The notes beneath the pieces are model-generated. The model was not told the origin of the DNA. It worked only from the letters and a program-made list of their open reading frames with translations, and searched no databases. Both the position numbers and the translations under genes were made by a program. Positions 44,208 to 52,880 of a DNA stretch of 64,000 bases are shown in pieces. Source of the stretch: Saccharibacillus sacchari DSM 19268 (GTDB lineage: Bacteria > Bacillota > Bacilli > Paenibacillales > Paenibacillaceae); the NCBI RefSeq assembly GCF_000585395.1, contig NZ_KK073875.1:721311-785310 (forward strand), given 5' to 3'. Position 1 is the first letter of the stretch. Each line of letters starts with the position of its first letter.

Positions 44208-45134
44208 TTACTCAGCCAACCAAATATACCGCGCAAAACGCCCTTTGCGCACGATACAGGACTCAATCATCGAAAATCCTGCCGCCTCGATCTCCGGGCA
44301 AATGTTTTCCGTCGCGACAATCACGCTGCGCGACGTCAACTTCCGTGCGCTCTCCAGCATCTCAATGCGTTCATCAGAAGCCAGAACAGAACATAAATTA
44401 TACGGCAAATCGAGCACGAGCGCATCATAATGATCGTCTAACGTTCGCATGTCCGCTACGGTTACGGTACCCGGCAGACCGAAATGAGCCAGATTTTCGC
44501 GTGCTCCGATCGCCGCCAGAGGATTCAAGTCAAAACCATCCATCGCGATCCCCATCGACTGCGCGGCCAACAGGACCGTCCCGATGCCGCAACATGGATC
44601 AACCGCTCGGATTCCCGCAGGTTCCGGCACCGCAATGTTCGCAATCGCTCGGGCCGTACGCGTGCCTAGTGCCGTCGAATACTGTCTTGGCTTATCGTTA
44701 TGTTGCAGCCAAATCGATTGGCTTTCTTCATAAATACCCAATAGCCATTCCCCGTCGATGCACGCTATCCCGTACAGCCGTTGCGGATGCTTCATGTCGG
44801 CTTTCCCACGAATCTGTGCGCCTACCAAACGTTCGATACGTCGACATTCTTCATAATCCGTACTCCGATCCGTTTTTACATATCGCAGTTTAAAAGTATT
44901 CCCGTTCACTTCCAGCTCGGCAGCCTGCTTCGCCAAGTCTTCCAGGCTTTCGCTTTTCCGTTCAATCGCAAGCCGCCCATGTACAAAGGGACTCCGAGAC
45001 GGATCAATTTTCCGCTCCGACCTTATATAATGCTCTTTGGGTTGTGCGTTCAGCAGGACGCGCAATTCCATTAAACATAACGAACATTCGTCTTCATGAC
45101 AGGCATAATCGTACAAATATCCATACGGCCCCAT
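44208..45134 (-). CDS. TRM11-like SAM-dependent RNA/DNA methyltransferase
   Basis: 308 residues. An N-terminal THUMP-like region is followed by a Rossmann methyltransferase with motif I DPCCGIGTVLLAAQ and the catalytic motif IV LDLPYNL (DPPY type, here D-L-P-Y). This class modifies the exocyclic amino group of guanine in tRNA. The N-terminus contains a CHEDECSLC cysteine cluster. It precedes tex by 108 bases. Confidence 0.83.
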   Translation of the reverse strand: MGPYGYLYDYACHEDECSLCLMELRVLLNAQPKEHYIRSERKIDPSRSPFVHGRLAIERKSESLEDLAKQAAELEVNGNTFKLRYVKTDRSTDYEECRRIERLVGAQIRGKADMKHPQRLYGIACIDGEWLLGIYEESQSIWLQHNDKPRQYSTALGTRTARAIANIAVPEPAGIRAVDPCCGIGTVLLAAQSMGIAMDGFDLNPLAAIGARENLAHFGLPGTVTVADMRTLDDHYDALVLDLPYNLCSVLASDERIEMLESARKLTSRSVIVATENICPEIEAAGFSMIESCIVRKGRFARYIWLAE

Positions 45135-45160
45135 TCCAGCCTCCCCATTTCCTATCCATC

Positions 45161-45210
45161 AAAAAAGGCGCAGCGTTCGGCTCTTCAGTAGCCGCGATCC
45201 GCTCCGCCTT
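45161..45210 (-). terminator. Intrinsic terminator of sdaAB-sdaAA
   Basis: AAGGCGGAGCG and CGCTGCGCCTT pair with one mismatch, followed by TTTTTG on the minus strand, about 60 bases after the sdaAA stop. Confidence 0.75.
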
Positions 45211-45269
45211 AGTAGCCTGTCAACTGTCAATCAGAGGTCTTCGCCCGGTTCGCGTTCACAAGGCCATGG

Positions 45270-46196
45270 TTATTCGACCGTCTGACCTGCCGGTTCTTCC
45301 GTTTCCGGCTCTAACGGCTTGCGACCGCGCATCAGATTCTCCGTCAGTTTGCGGCCTGTCGGCGTCTGAGCCAACCCGCCTTGACCGGTCTCCCGGTGTC
45401 CGCTCGGCATCGCCGCTCCCACTTCGAGCATCACGCTGACCACTTCATCGGACGGGATTGCGCTGCGAACGCCTGCCAAGCCCATATCCGCCGCGGCCAA
45501 TGCGTTGACCGCGCCCAGACCGTTGCGCACGATGCACGGAATCTCGACCAGACCCGCTACCGGATCGCAGATCAGTCCGAGCGTATTTTTCAAAGCCAAT
45601 CCGACCGCGTGCATGGCCTTCTCGGCATCGCCGCCGCGAAGCTCGACCAGCGCACCCGCCGCCATGCCGATCGCCGAACCCACTTCGGCCTGACATCCGC
45701 CTTCCGCTCCGGAGATGAACGAGTTGTTCGCGATGACGTAACCGATCGCGCCCGCGGCGAACAGTCCGTTGACCATATGCTCGTCGCTCCAACCGAAGCG
45801 CTCCTGCGAGCTGACGAATACGCCCGGAATTATGCCGCAGGACCCCGCTGTCGGCGTCGCGATAATCCGTCCCATCGAAGCATTCACTTCGGATACCGCG
45901 AGCGCATATGCCATCGCGCGCGAAGACGGATCGCCGGAAGACGGCGTGCCGTTTTCCACCAGATCCAGAACTTTAACGGCATCGCCGCCGCTGAGACCGC
46001 TGCGCGATACGTTTTGCTCGCTCAACCCTCGGCGCACGGCTTCCTTCATTTTCTCATAATAATCAGACATCTGCGCCACGATCTCTTCGCGCGACGCCCC
46101 GGTCTCGGCCGCCTGCTCTTCGATCATGACTTCGGCCAGCGTCTTGTTTTCGTCCAGACTAATGGCCGTCAATTCTTTTAGCGTTCGAAATCTCAT
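45270..46196 (-). CDS. sdaAA: L-serine dehydratase, alpha subunit
   Basis: 308 residues. The three iron-sulfur cysteines are in TAGSCGIIPG, AEGGCQAEVG and LICDPVAG. The protein with its beta subunit deaminates L-serine to pyruvate using a 4Fe-4S cluster. The ATG overlaps the sdaAB stop by four bases, giving coupled synthesis. About 15 Glu/Pro-rich residues extend the C-terminus beyond the usual RKL end. Confidence 0.96.
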   Translation of the reverse strand: MRFRTLKELTAISLDENKTLAEVMIEEQAAETGASREEIVAQMSDYYEKMKEAVRRGLSEQNVSRSGLSGGDAVKVLDLVENGTPSSGDPSSRAMAYALAVSEVNASMGRIIATPTAGSCGIIPGVFVSSQERFGWSDEHMVNGLFAAGAIGYVIANNSFISGAEGGCQAEVGSAIGMAAGALVELRGGDAEKAMHAVGLALKNTLGLICDPVAGLVEIPCIVRNGLGAVNALAAADMGLAGVRSAIPSDEVVSVMLEVGAAMPSGHRETGQGGLAQTPTGRKLTENLMRGRKPLEPETEEPAGQTVE

Positions 46197-46882
46197 TGAT
46201 GCTCCGCCTCCTTGCTGTTCAGATTGATTACGGTCACTTCCTTAACGTCTTCGATCTGACGCAGCCTGCTTAGCAAATCCGCATCCGGCACGGAATCCAG
46301 TTCCATGACCGTAATCGCTTCGGCACTGCGTCCTTTGCGATCAACGCCCATGTATCCGATGTTGGTCTTGCTTTCGCCCAACACGGTCGTCAGCGAAGCG
46401 ATAACGCCCGGACGGTCGTCATGCAGCACGACAATCGTCGGGTACTCGCCGCTGCAACGAACCGTAAATCCGTTCATCTCATGAATCATCACGTTGCCGC
46501 CGCCGATCGATGCCCCGATGACCTGAGCCGTTCGTCCGTCCTTCGCAACCAGTTCCAGCTTCGCCGTGTTCGGATGAGGAGCGAGACCTACACCCCGAAC
46601 AAAAGTAATTTCAATACCGCGGCGCTCCGCTTCTTCCAATGCTTCGGCCACGCGGGAATCATCGGTCGCATATCCCAGCAGACCTCCCGCCAATGCCAGA
46701 TCCGTTCCATGCCCCCAATAGGTATCGGCAAACGAACCATAGAGAGCGATTTTGACGCTGACCGGCTGCTCGGCAAGCAGTTGTCTGGCAATCAAGCCGA
46801 TTCGCACCGCTCCCGCCGTATGTGAGCTAGAAGGACCAACCATGGAAGGTCCTATAATAGAAAACACATTTTTAAAACGCAT
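46193..46882 (-). CDS. sdaAB: L-serine dehydratase, beta subunit
   Basis: 229 residues. The N-terminal GPSMVGPSSSHTAGAVRIG is the family signature. A C-terminal ACT domain (about 150-220) with HDDRPGVIASLTTVLG probably senses serine. It is the first gene of the two-gene operon; the 390-base gap upstream contains its promoter, though no clear boxes were found. Confidence 0.95.
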   Translation of the reverse strand: MRFKNVFSIIGPSMVGPSSSHTAGAVRIGLIARQLLAEQPVSVKIALYGSFADTYWGHGTDLALAGGLLGYATDDSRVAEALEEAERRGIEITFVRGVGLAPHPNTAKLELVAKDGRTAQVIGASIGGGNVMIHEMNGFTVRCSGEYPTIVVLHDDRPGVIASLTTVLGESKTNIGYMGVDRKGRSAEAITVMELDSVPDADLLSRLRQIEDVKEVTVINLNSKEAEHQ

Positions 46883-47140
46883 CGCCTAGTTCTCCTCGCT
46901 TTATGGATCATCGTTATCTATTCTCGACAACTTGACTATAATCGTTTATTTTCAAGCTTTATATCGCTATTTTACACGCAGGATGCTTTTCCGTCGACTA
47001 CGTTACGCTACTTCGATACCGCAGCGAAGTCCATTTCGCTCTTACAGAAAAATTCTGCTACGACCTACTAAGTGTGAGCTTCATGTTAAATTAGTTAGTT
47101 GATTGCATGAAATGCCAAAATTGATTCTTCGCATGCAAAA
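46883..47140. other. Intergenic region between sdaAB and ndoA, no gene seen
   Basis: The sequence is A+T-rich near 46,930-46,980, where the sdaAB promoter should lie. I see no coding frame, tRNA or riboswitch fold. Confidence 0.4.
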
Positions 47141-47196
47141 ACGCGAAAAAGGAGCCGCCCATGCGAAATGTATCGCACAGTCGTGCTCCTTTTTCG
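47141..47196 (-). terminator. Intrinsic terminator of ndoA
   Basis: CGAAAAAGGAGC and GCTCCTTTTTCG form a 12-bp stem with an inner TGCGA/TCGCA hairpin. TTTTTCGCGTTTTTG follows on the minus strand. Confidence 0.8.
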
Positions 47197-47273
47197 TTCC
47201 TTGTGAAGTCCGAACCCGCCACCGGGCTCGGATCTCTCTGCCAAACATCGCCTTTGCAGTCCTGTATCCCGGA

Positions 47274-47624
47274 TCAAAAATCGACCAGGCTCAAGCTGAT
47301 CTGCAAAGACTCGTCGACTCTTTTCATCGTTTCTTCACCGAGACGCGTAATCCGGTCCGTCAAACGCTGCTTGTCGATCGTTCGGATCTGTTCCAGCAGA
47401 ACGACGGAATCCCGATCGAACCCGTGCGTTTTCGCATCGATCTCGACGTGGGTCGGAAGTTTGGCTTTCTGAATCTGGGCGGTAATCGCCGCGACGATGA
47501 CCGTAGGGCTAAAACGGTTGCCGATATCGTTCTGGATCACCAGAACCGGACGCACCCCGCCCTGCTCGGACCCCACCACTGGAGACAGGTCCGCAAAAAA
47601 TACGTCACCGCGTTTTACAAGCAA
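47274..47624 (-). CDS. ndoA: Endoribonuclease toxin NdoA (MazF family)
   Basis: 116 residues, almost the B. subtilis length. The start [20 protein letters not shown] and the PVLVIQND strand identify it. It cuts mRNA at UACAU in B. subtilis; the same specificity is likely here. The start codon is TTG, with GGGGTG six bases upstream, and lies 3 bases after the antitoxin gene, which would keep toxin synthesis below antitoxin. Confidence 0.96.
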   Translation of the reverse strand: MLVKRGDVFFADLSPVVGSEQGGVRPVLVIQNDIGNRFSPTVIVAAITAQIQKAKLPTHVEIDAKTHGFDRDSVVLLEQIRTIDKQRLTDRITRLGEETMKRVDESLQISLSLVDF

Positions 47625-47627
47625 TAG

Positions 47628-47909
47628 TTACACCCCGCTTACTAAGCGAACCAGAGTGATGTCTGCATCTTCCTCCGCATGAAACGCTTCACAGGCCATC
47701 GACAAATTGATATGGGCCATTTCCATGTACCCTTGCTGCATCGACTCGCGGATATACCGCTTTTTACGGTCGACCAAATACTGTCTCATTGCCAGTCGAA
47801 TCAGTTCACTGCGATTGGAATTTTCCAAAGCTGCGATACCATCCACTTCTTGCAGAAGATGATCGGGCAAGCTAATCATCACTCTCTTGGTGCTTTGCAA
47901 GTTCGCCAC
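47628..47909 (-). CDS. ndoAI: Antitoxin NdoAI (MazE/RHH family)
   Basis: 93 residues from GTG 47909. The ribbon-helix-helix segment is KRVMISLPDHLLQEVDG followed by SNRSELIRLAMRQYL. The C-terminal tail that blocks NdoA follows. It lies downstream of alr as in Bacillus, separated by a terminator-like hairpin. Confidence 0.95.
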   Translation of the reverse strand: MANLQSTKRVMISLPDHLLQEVDGIAALENSNRSELIRLAMRQYLVDRKKRYIRESMQQGYMEMAHINLSMACEAFHAEEDADITLVRLVSGV

Positions 47910-47952
47910 CGTTCTTCCACCCCCATGAGCTTATACCCCGTCAACGGTCCCT

Positions 47953-47981
47953 TAAAAAACAGCCGTTCATCGGGAACTGTT
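47953..47981 (-). terminator. Terminator-like hairpin between alr and ndoAI
   Basis: CAGTTC/GAAC...CTG pairing is followed by TTTTTT on the minus strand, 44 bases before the ndoAI start. A TATAAT lies upstream of it (48,024-48,029). Confidence 0.5.
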
Positions 47982-48056
47982 GAAAAAGCGTATATACGAT
48001 GCGTATATCACCTGTGCTGCCACCCATTATAGCTTACAAAGTTTCATCCGTACAGC

Positions 48057-49280
48057 CTATTTCTTCACAATCGGCTCGGAAAAATCATAAAACCCTGTGG
48101 GACGGGCGTTTAAAAGGGGGTTCGAGTTTGCAATAATCATGCCTTTTCGAGCATAAATTCGCGGAATTCGATGTGCGAGCATGCACACCACTTCATAGTG
48201 GATGGTTCCGAGTTTGTGGGCAATTTCGTCGGCCGTAATGCTAGCGCCGGACTGGCTGCCGAGCAGAACAACCTCCTCGCCTGCTAGAATATCTTCCGCG
48301 TCCGCGAAAGACTTGAGCGATACCATACATTGATCCATACAGATTGTTCCGGTAACAGGCACGCGTTGTCCGCGAACCAACACTTCGGCCTTGCCGCCGA
48401 GCATACGCGAGTACCCGTCGGCATAACCGATCGGCAGGGTCGCGATGCGTTCGCCCGCTTCCGCCGTATACAGCGAACCGTAACTGATTCCCATCGGTTC
48501 TTGCAGGGTTTTCACGAATACGGCGCGGGTCTTGAGCGTAAGCACGGGCTTCAGGGCGACAACGGCGTGATTCACTTCGCAGGAAGGATAAAGACCGTAC
48601 AGCGCAATCCCGATTCGAACCATCTTTGGGGATAACCCCGGCATGTCGATCGCGGCGGCACTATTGCCGGTATGTATCAACGGGATATCGATCCCTTCCC
48701 GAACAAGCGCGTCAACCACGTTCCGGAATGCTTCGTACTGGGTCAACGTATAGGCTTTGTCGACTTCATCCGCTCTGGCAAAGTGCGTAAAAAGCCCTTC
48801 GACTTCGATCGTGTCCGCCTCGATCGCCTTCTTCGCAAAAGACACCGCGTCCGTTCCCGCCATGCGGCCCAGACGTCCCATTCCGCTGTCCACTTTGACA
48901 TGAACTTTCAGGCGGCAACCGGAAGAGGAATGTTCCAGATCCCTCGCTGCTTCCAACACCTCGTCGCTGAACAAAGCCACGGTAATGTCATGCTCCCGCG
49001 CAACGGCAAGCCCTTCGGGCGGCGTATAGCCTAATACCAGAATCGGAAGAGTGATGCCCCCGTGACGAAGCTCCAATGCTTCATCCAGAAAAGCCACACT
49101 CAAATAGTCGGCGCCCAGGCGCTCCAGTTCACGGCTGACTTCCACGGCGCCGTGTCCGTAGGCATTTGCTTTGACGCAAGCAAGCAGAAGAGTCGAACGA
49201 TGTAAATGCAAACGAAAAGCCTCGTAGTTGGCGCGAAGTGCGTCCAAATCTACAACGGCTTCGGTAGGACGATACTGCAT
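48057..49280 (-). CDS. alr: Alanine racemase
   Basis: 407 residues from ATG 49280, with AGAGGTGG upstream; an earlier in-frame GTG (49295) lacks a site. The PLP lysine is in CVKANAYGHG (about 39), KVDSGMGRLG follows, and the catalytic Tyr is in ISYGSLY. It makes D-alanine for peptidoglycan. Gene order alr-ndoAI-ndoA is that of Bacillus. Confidence 0.96.
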   Translation of the reverse strand: MQYRPTEAVVDLDALRANYEAFRLHLHRSTLLLACVKANAYGHGAVEVSRELERLGADYLSVAFLDEALELRHGGITLPILVLGYTPPEGLAVAREHDITVALFSDEVLEAARDLEHSSSGCRLKVHVKVDSGMGRLGRMAGTDAVSFAKKAIEADTIEVEGLFTHFARADEVDKAYTLTQYEAFRNVVDALVREGIDIPLIHTGNSAAAIDMPGLSPKMVRIGIALYGLYPSCEVNHAVVALKPVLTLKTRAVFVKTLQEPMGISYGSLYTAEAGERIATLPIGYADGYSRMLGGKAEVLVRGQRVPVTGTICMDQCMVSLKSFADAEDILAGEEVVLLGSQSGASITADEIAHKLGTIHYEVVCMLAHRIPRIYARKGMIIANSNPLLNARPTGFYDFSEPIVKK

Positions 49281-49552
49281 GGGCAAAACAGCCACCTCTA
49301 ACGTAAATTTATTAATTCCAGCGTAAACTCGCTAAGCGGGGCTGTCAATGCGGCAGACCAGTCCACATGGGCGAAGAATAGGGCACGAAAAGAAGGCCAG
49401 AGAACGAAATCCGCCTACAATCAAAATATTACCCTTGCCGGGTTTTTTAGAAGCGCCGCTTCGCCCCCGGTTCCAAAATTTAAGACGGAAAAATCAAACT
49501 TTGATTCCGGGTTCGAAAACGGCGCAGGTTTCGTTCCTTCGCAAACCCGAGA

Positions 49553-50116
49553 CTACTCGGCCTCGCGCGGTACCAGGTCGAAAATCGCACCGTCTTCCAT
49601 CGTATCGATCAATCGATCCAGCCAACGGTAATAACTGTCGGCTTGGCGAATTTTTTCTCGGTCCTTTTTCAATACGTCCGCTACGAATTCGCTCGTATCC
49701 GGCGACTCCAGCAGACGATCAATCTCCTTCATCGCTCTGCGCAACGCCTGAAGATTGCTCTCTACCGCGCGTCTCCACTCATTGGCAAAATAGTCGGTGA
49801 ACGTCTGATACCAATCATATTCGACTTCATAAAGATCTTTTCTAGATCCTTTTTCCCAGACCTTATTAACCATATTCAAATCAAGCAGCGTGCGTACGCC
49901 GGTACTCATGCTGGTTTTGCTCATCTGCATTTCGCTGCCCATTTCGTCGAGAGTCATCGGCTTATCCGCGAAAAAAAGCAATCCGTATAAGTGTCCTGTC
50001 GACAATGTTACTCCGTACAGTTCCATGTTGCGCCCGACAACCTCGATTACGCGTTTGCGGATGCGCTGTACGACTTCATGTTCCTTTTCACTCCACTGTG
50101 TTTGGTCCAAGCCCAT
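49553..50116 (-). CDS. GbsR/OpcR-type MarR-like repressor
   Basis: 187 residues from ATG 50116, with AAGGAGG 8 bases upstream. The winged helix has LYGLLFFADKPMTLDEMGSE and MSKTSMSTGVRTLL, typical of the GbsR family that senses choline and controls betaine uptake and synthesis. It is divergent from opuAA, so it is the natural candidate regulator of that importer. The effector is inferred from family and position. Confidence 0.87.
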   Translation of the reverse strand: MGLDQTQWSEKEHEVVQRIRKRVIEVVGRNMELYGVTLSTGHLYGLLFFADKPMTLDEMGSEMQMSKTSMSTGVRTLLDLNMVNKVWEKGSRKDLYEVEYDWYQTFTDYFANEWRRAVESNLQALRRAMKEIDRLLESPDTSEFVADVLKKDREKIRQADSYYRWLDRLIDTMEDGAIFDLVPREAE

Positions 50117-50220
50117 GCCTGAAACCTCCTTAATCTCTTTCCATTCAAACTCGGATATATGAGTCTTCGTGTACATGTTTTGATAGATGTTCAATACGCG
50201 TTTCTTCTATATAAAGTAAC

Positions 50221-50230
50221 CCTTATAAGG
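50221..50230. promoter_or_regulatory. Palindrome CCTTATAAGG upstream of the GbsR-like gene
   Basis: A perfect 10-bp palindrome about 105 bases before the regulator start. It could be an autoregulatory operator. Confidence 0.35.
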
Positions 50231-50393
50231 TTTCGATACGCGCTTCGCGTACGCCTGCTCGGCAGCAGTAAAGCTTGCTGCACGCTAAAAGGCGCGCGAA
50301 TGGTCATTTTTATTCTAGGAGAACGTCTGTCAATTGTAAAGATTTCAAAACCCGAGCATTTAGGAGGATATGCGAGTATTTTCGACTATAACT

Positions 50394-50466
50394 TTGTACA
50401 GTTTTTTCTGTACGAACTTAACGAACGGATATGAAGGTTGAAAAGAAAAAATTGCTTTGTTACAAT
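50394..50466 (+). promoter_or_regulatory. Likely opuA promoter with upstream inverted repeat
   Basis: TTGAAA (50,438) and TACAAT (50,461), each five of six consensus bases, are 17 bases apart. The inverted repeat GTACAG-N6-CTGTAC lies at 50,396-50,413 just upstream. About 350 bases of leader separate it from opuAA. Confidence 0.6.
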
Positions 50467-50818
50467 TTAGGACGTTGGTATCACGCAGCTCGGTTGGTTC
50501 CGGGAGCCTGGCTTTTTGCGTCTTATGCAATCGCCGCTCGCTTCCGAACCGCTTTCTACCATTGGCGTTTTACGCCGCAAGAGGTGTCCAACGGGCATAT
50601 GCGCAAAGCTTCGAACGACCTGTAACGAATAAAGTTCTATCCACTTGATTGACAAGACAATCTTTTGCAGGTGTCTCTTTTCTTCCATTATAAGAGCGAG
50701 AGATACGTTATGATGCTTTGCCCATGTGCCGTACGTCGAAAACCCTGAATCGCGATCCGCATAACAGCTCGTCTTGGATTCAGCATGTTTCGTTAAACAA
50801 AAAGAAGGGGTGAACGAA

Positions 50819-52039
50819 ATGCCGATACTCAGTATCCGTAATGTAAGCAAATTGTTCGGACCTAACGCCGCCCAGGGCGTCAAGTTGCTGGAGCAAGGTC
50901 AAAACAAACAGCAGTTAGCCAAGGAGAAACAAATCACCGTCGGTGTCAATCGAGTCAACATGGATATCGAACAGGGCGAGATTTTCGTCATCATGGGCTT
51001 GTCCGGCAGCGGTAAATCAACGCTTGTCCGCATGTTCAACCGATTGATCGATCCGACTGCGGGGCAAATTCTCGTACATGATAAAGACATCATGAAAATG
51101 AACGCCGAACAGCTGCGCCAAGTACGCCGTAAAACGATCAGCATGGTGTTCCAAAAGTTCGCGCTTTTCCCGCACCGCAGCGTGATCGACAACGTCGAAT
51201 ACGGACTGGAAGTGCAAAAAGTCGAAAAATCCAAACGCCGCGAAAAAGCGAAACAGTCGCTTGAACTGGTTGGCCTCAAAGGCTGGGAAGACAAAATGCC
51301 GGACGAACTCAGCGGCGGCATGCAGCAGCGCGTCGGCTTGGCCCGCGCACTCGCCAACGATCCGGAAGTGCTGCTGATGGACGAAGCGTTCAGCGCGCTC
51401 GATCCGTTGATTCGCCGAGATATGCAAGATGAACTTCTGGATCTGCAAGAGAAAATGAAGAAAACGATCATCTTTATCACGCACGATCTGGACGAAGCTC
51501 TTCGCATCGGCGACCGTATCGCGTTGATGAGAGACGGCGAAGTCGTGCAGATCGGTTCCCCGGAAGAAATTCTGATGCAGCCGGCCAACGGTTATGTCGA
51601 ACGCTTCGTCGAAGACGTCGATCTGTCGAAGGTACTCACCGCTTCGCACGTCATGCGCCGTCCCGAAACGATTACGCCGGATCGCGGTCCTCGCGTTGCG
51701 CTGGAGCTGATGCGCGAACGCGGCGTGTCGAATCTGTTCGTTATTGATCGCGGCAAAAAACTGCTCGGCGCCATTACGGCCGAAGACGCTTCGCGCGCCG
51801 TTAAAGATAAATTGTCGATTCAAGACATATTGATTCCGGAATGCCCGGTTTGTCCGCCGGACAAACTGATCGGCGAAATGTTCGAACAAAGCAGTACGTC
51901 CCCGATCCCGATCTCGGTCGTGGACGAAGAAAATCGCCTGATGGGCGTCGTGGTCAGAGGCAGCCTGTTAGGCGCCATGGCCGGAGGAGCGAATAACGAA
52001 GGGGTGAACGCAAATGCTGAACAACTTGATATCGGCTGA
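50819..52039 (+). CDS. opuAA: Glycine betaine ABC transporter, ATP-binding protein
   Basis: 406 residues from ATG 50819, with GGGGTG upstream. Walker A is GLSGSGKST, the signature is LSGGMQQRVGLARAL and Walker B is VLLMDEAFSALDP. Two C-terminal CBS domains (about 285-400) sense ionic strength in the OpuA family. It overlaps opuAB by 26 bases. The three-gene operon imports glycine betaine for osmoprotection. Confidence 0.96.
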   Translation: MPILSIRNVSKLFGPNAAQGVKLLEQGQNKQQLAKEKQITVGVNRVNMDIEQGEIFVIMGLSGSGKSTLVRMFNRLIDPTAGQILVHDKDIMKMNAEQLRQVRRKTISMVFQKFALFPHRSVIDNVEYGLEVQKVEKSKRREKAKQSLELVGLKGWEDKMPDELSGGMQQRVGLARALANDPEVLLMDEAFSALDPLIRRDMQDELLDLQEKMKKTIIFITHDLDEALRIGDRIALMRDGEVVQIGSPEEILMQPANGYVERFVEDVDLSKVLTASHVMRRPETITPDRGPRVALELMRERGVSNLFVIDRGKKLLGAITAEDASRAVKDKLSIQDILIPECPVCPPDKLIGEMFEQSSTSPIPISVVDEENRLMGVVVRGSLLGAMAGGANNEGVNANAEQLDIG

Positions 52040-52880
52040 GATGCCGAAGCTTCCGATCGCGAGCTGGGTAGATACCGCGGTCGACTGGATGAGCACTAAT
52101 CTGGAGGGGCTGTTCGAGGGCATTTCCGTCGCGATCGAAAATGTTGTCCAGGCTTTCACTAACGTATTTATGTTCCCTCATCCGATCCTGTTTATTGTCA
52201 TTTTGGCGGCTATCGCTTACTTGGCCGGCAAATGGAAACTGTCGCTGTTCACGGTTCTCGGCTTCCTGCTGATCTGGAACCTCGGTTACTGGGACGCGAC
52301 AATGAGTACGCTCGCGCTCGTATTGACCTCCGGGGTGATCTCGATCATCTTCGGGATTCCGATCGGAATCTGGTGCGCGAAAAGCAAAGGCGCATCCAGC
52401 GTCATCACGCCTCTGCTGGACTTCATGCAGACGATGCCGGCGTTCGTCTATCTGCTTCCAGCCGTTACGTTCTTCAGTCTCGGCGTCGTTCCGGGCGTTA
52501 TCGCGTCGATCATCTTCGCGATTCCGCCGACGATCCGCATGACCAATCTGGGCATCAAGCAAGTCTCCGGCGAATTGGTCGAAGCCGCTGACGCGTTCGG
52601 TTCGACCGGTGCGCAAAAGCTGTTCAAGGTTCAACTTCCGCTGGCGATGCCGAACATCATGGCAGGCATCAACCAAACGATCATGCTGTCGCTGTCGATG
52701 GTCGTAATCGCGTCCATGATCGGCGCGCAAGGTATCGGCGTCGAGGTGTATCGCGCCGTTACGCAATTGCAAATCGGTAAAGGCTTCGAAGCCGGACTTG
52801 CCGTAGTCGTACTTGCTATCGTACTTGACCGTCTGTCTCAAAATATTTTCAAACCCGCACAGAAAAGGAGAAATGCATAA
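52014..52880 (+). CDS. opuAB: Glycine betaine ABC transporter, permease
   Basis: 288 residues with about six to seven helices. The EAA loop is ELVEAADAFGSTGAQKLFKV, and QTMPAFVYLLPAV is a family segment. The N-terminal amphipathic part before the first helix is that of OpuAB. GGGGTG precedes the ATG. It forms the channel with OpuAA and OpuAC. Confidence 0.96.
   Translation: MLNNLISAEMPKLPIASWVDTAVDWMSTNLEGLFEGISVAIENVVQAFTNVFMFPHPILFIVILAAIAYLAGKWKLSLFTVLGFLLIWNLGYWDATMSTLALVLTSGVISIIFGIPIGIWCAKSKGASSVITPLLDFMQTMPAFVYLLPAVTFFSLGVVPGVIASIIFAIPPTIRMTNLGIKQVSGELVEAADAFGSTGAQKLFKVQLPLAMPNIMAGINQTIMLSLSMVVIASMIGAQGIGVEVYRAVTQLQIGKGFEAGLAVVVLAIVLDRLSQNIFKPAQKRRNA

Noticed and set aside
50159..50434. 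91-codon frame in the gbsR-opuA gap
   Set aside because: No ribosome site, no recognisable domain, and it overlaps the opuA promoter region.
50431..50625. 64-codon frame starting MKVEKKKLL
   Set aside because: Its ATG lies upstream of the -35 of the best opuA promoter and has no ribosome site; a leader peptide cannot be excluded but is unsupported.
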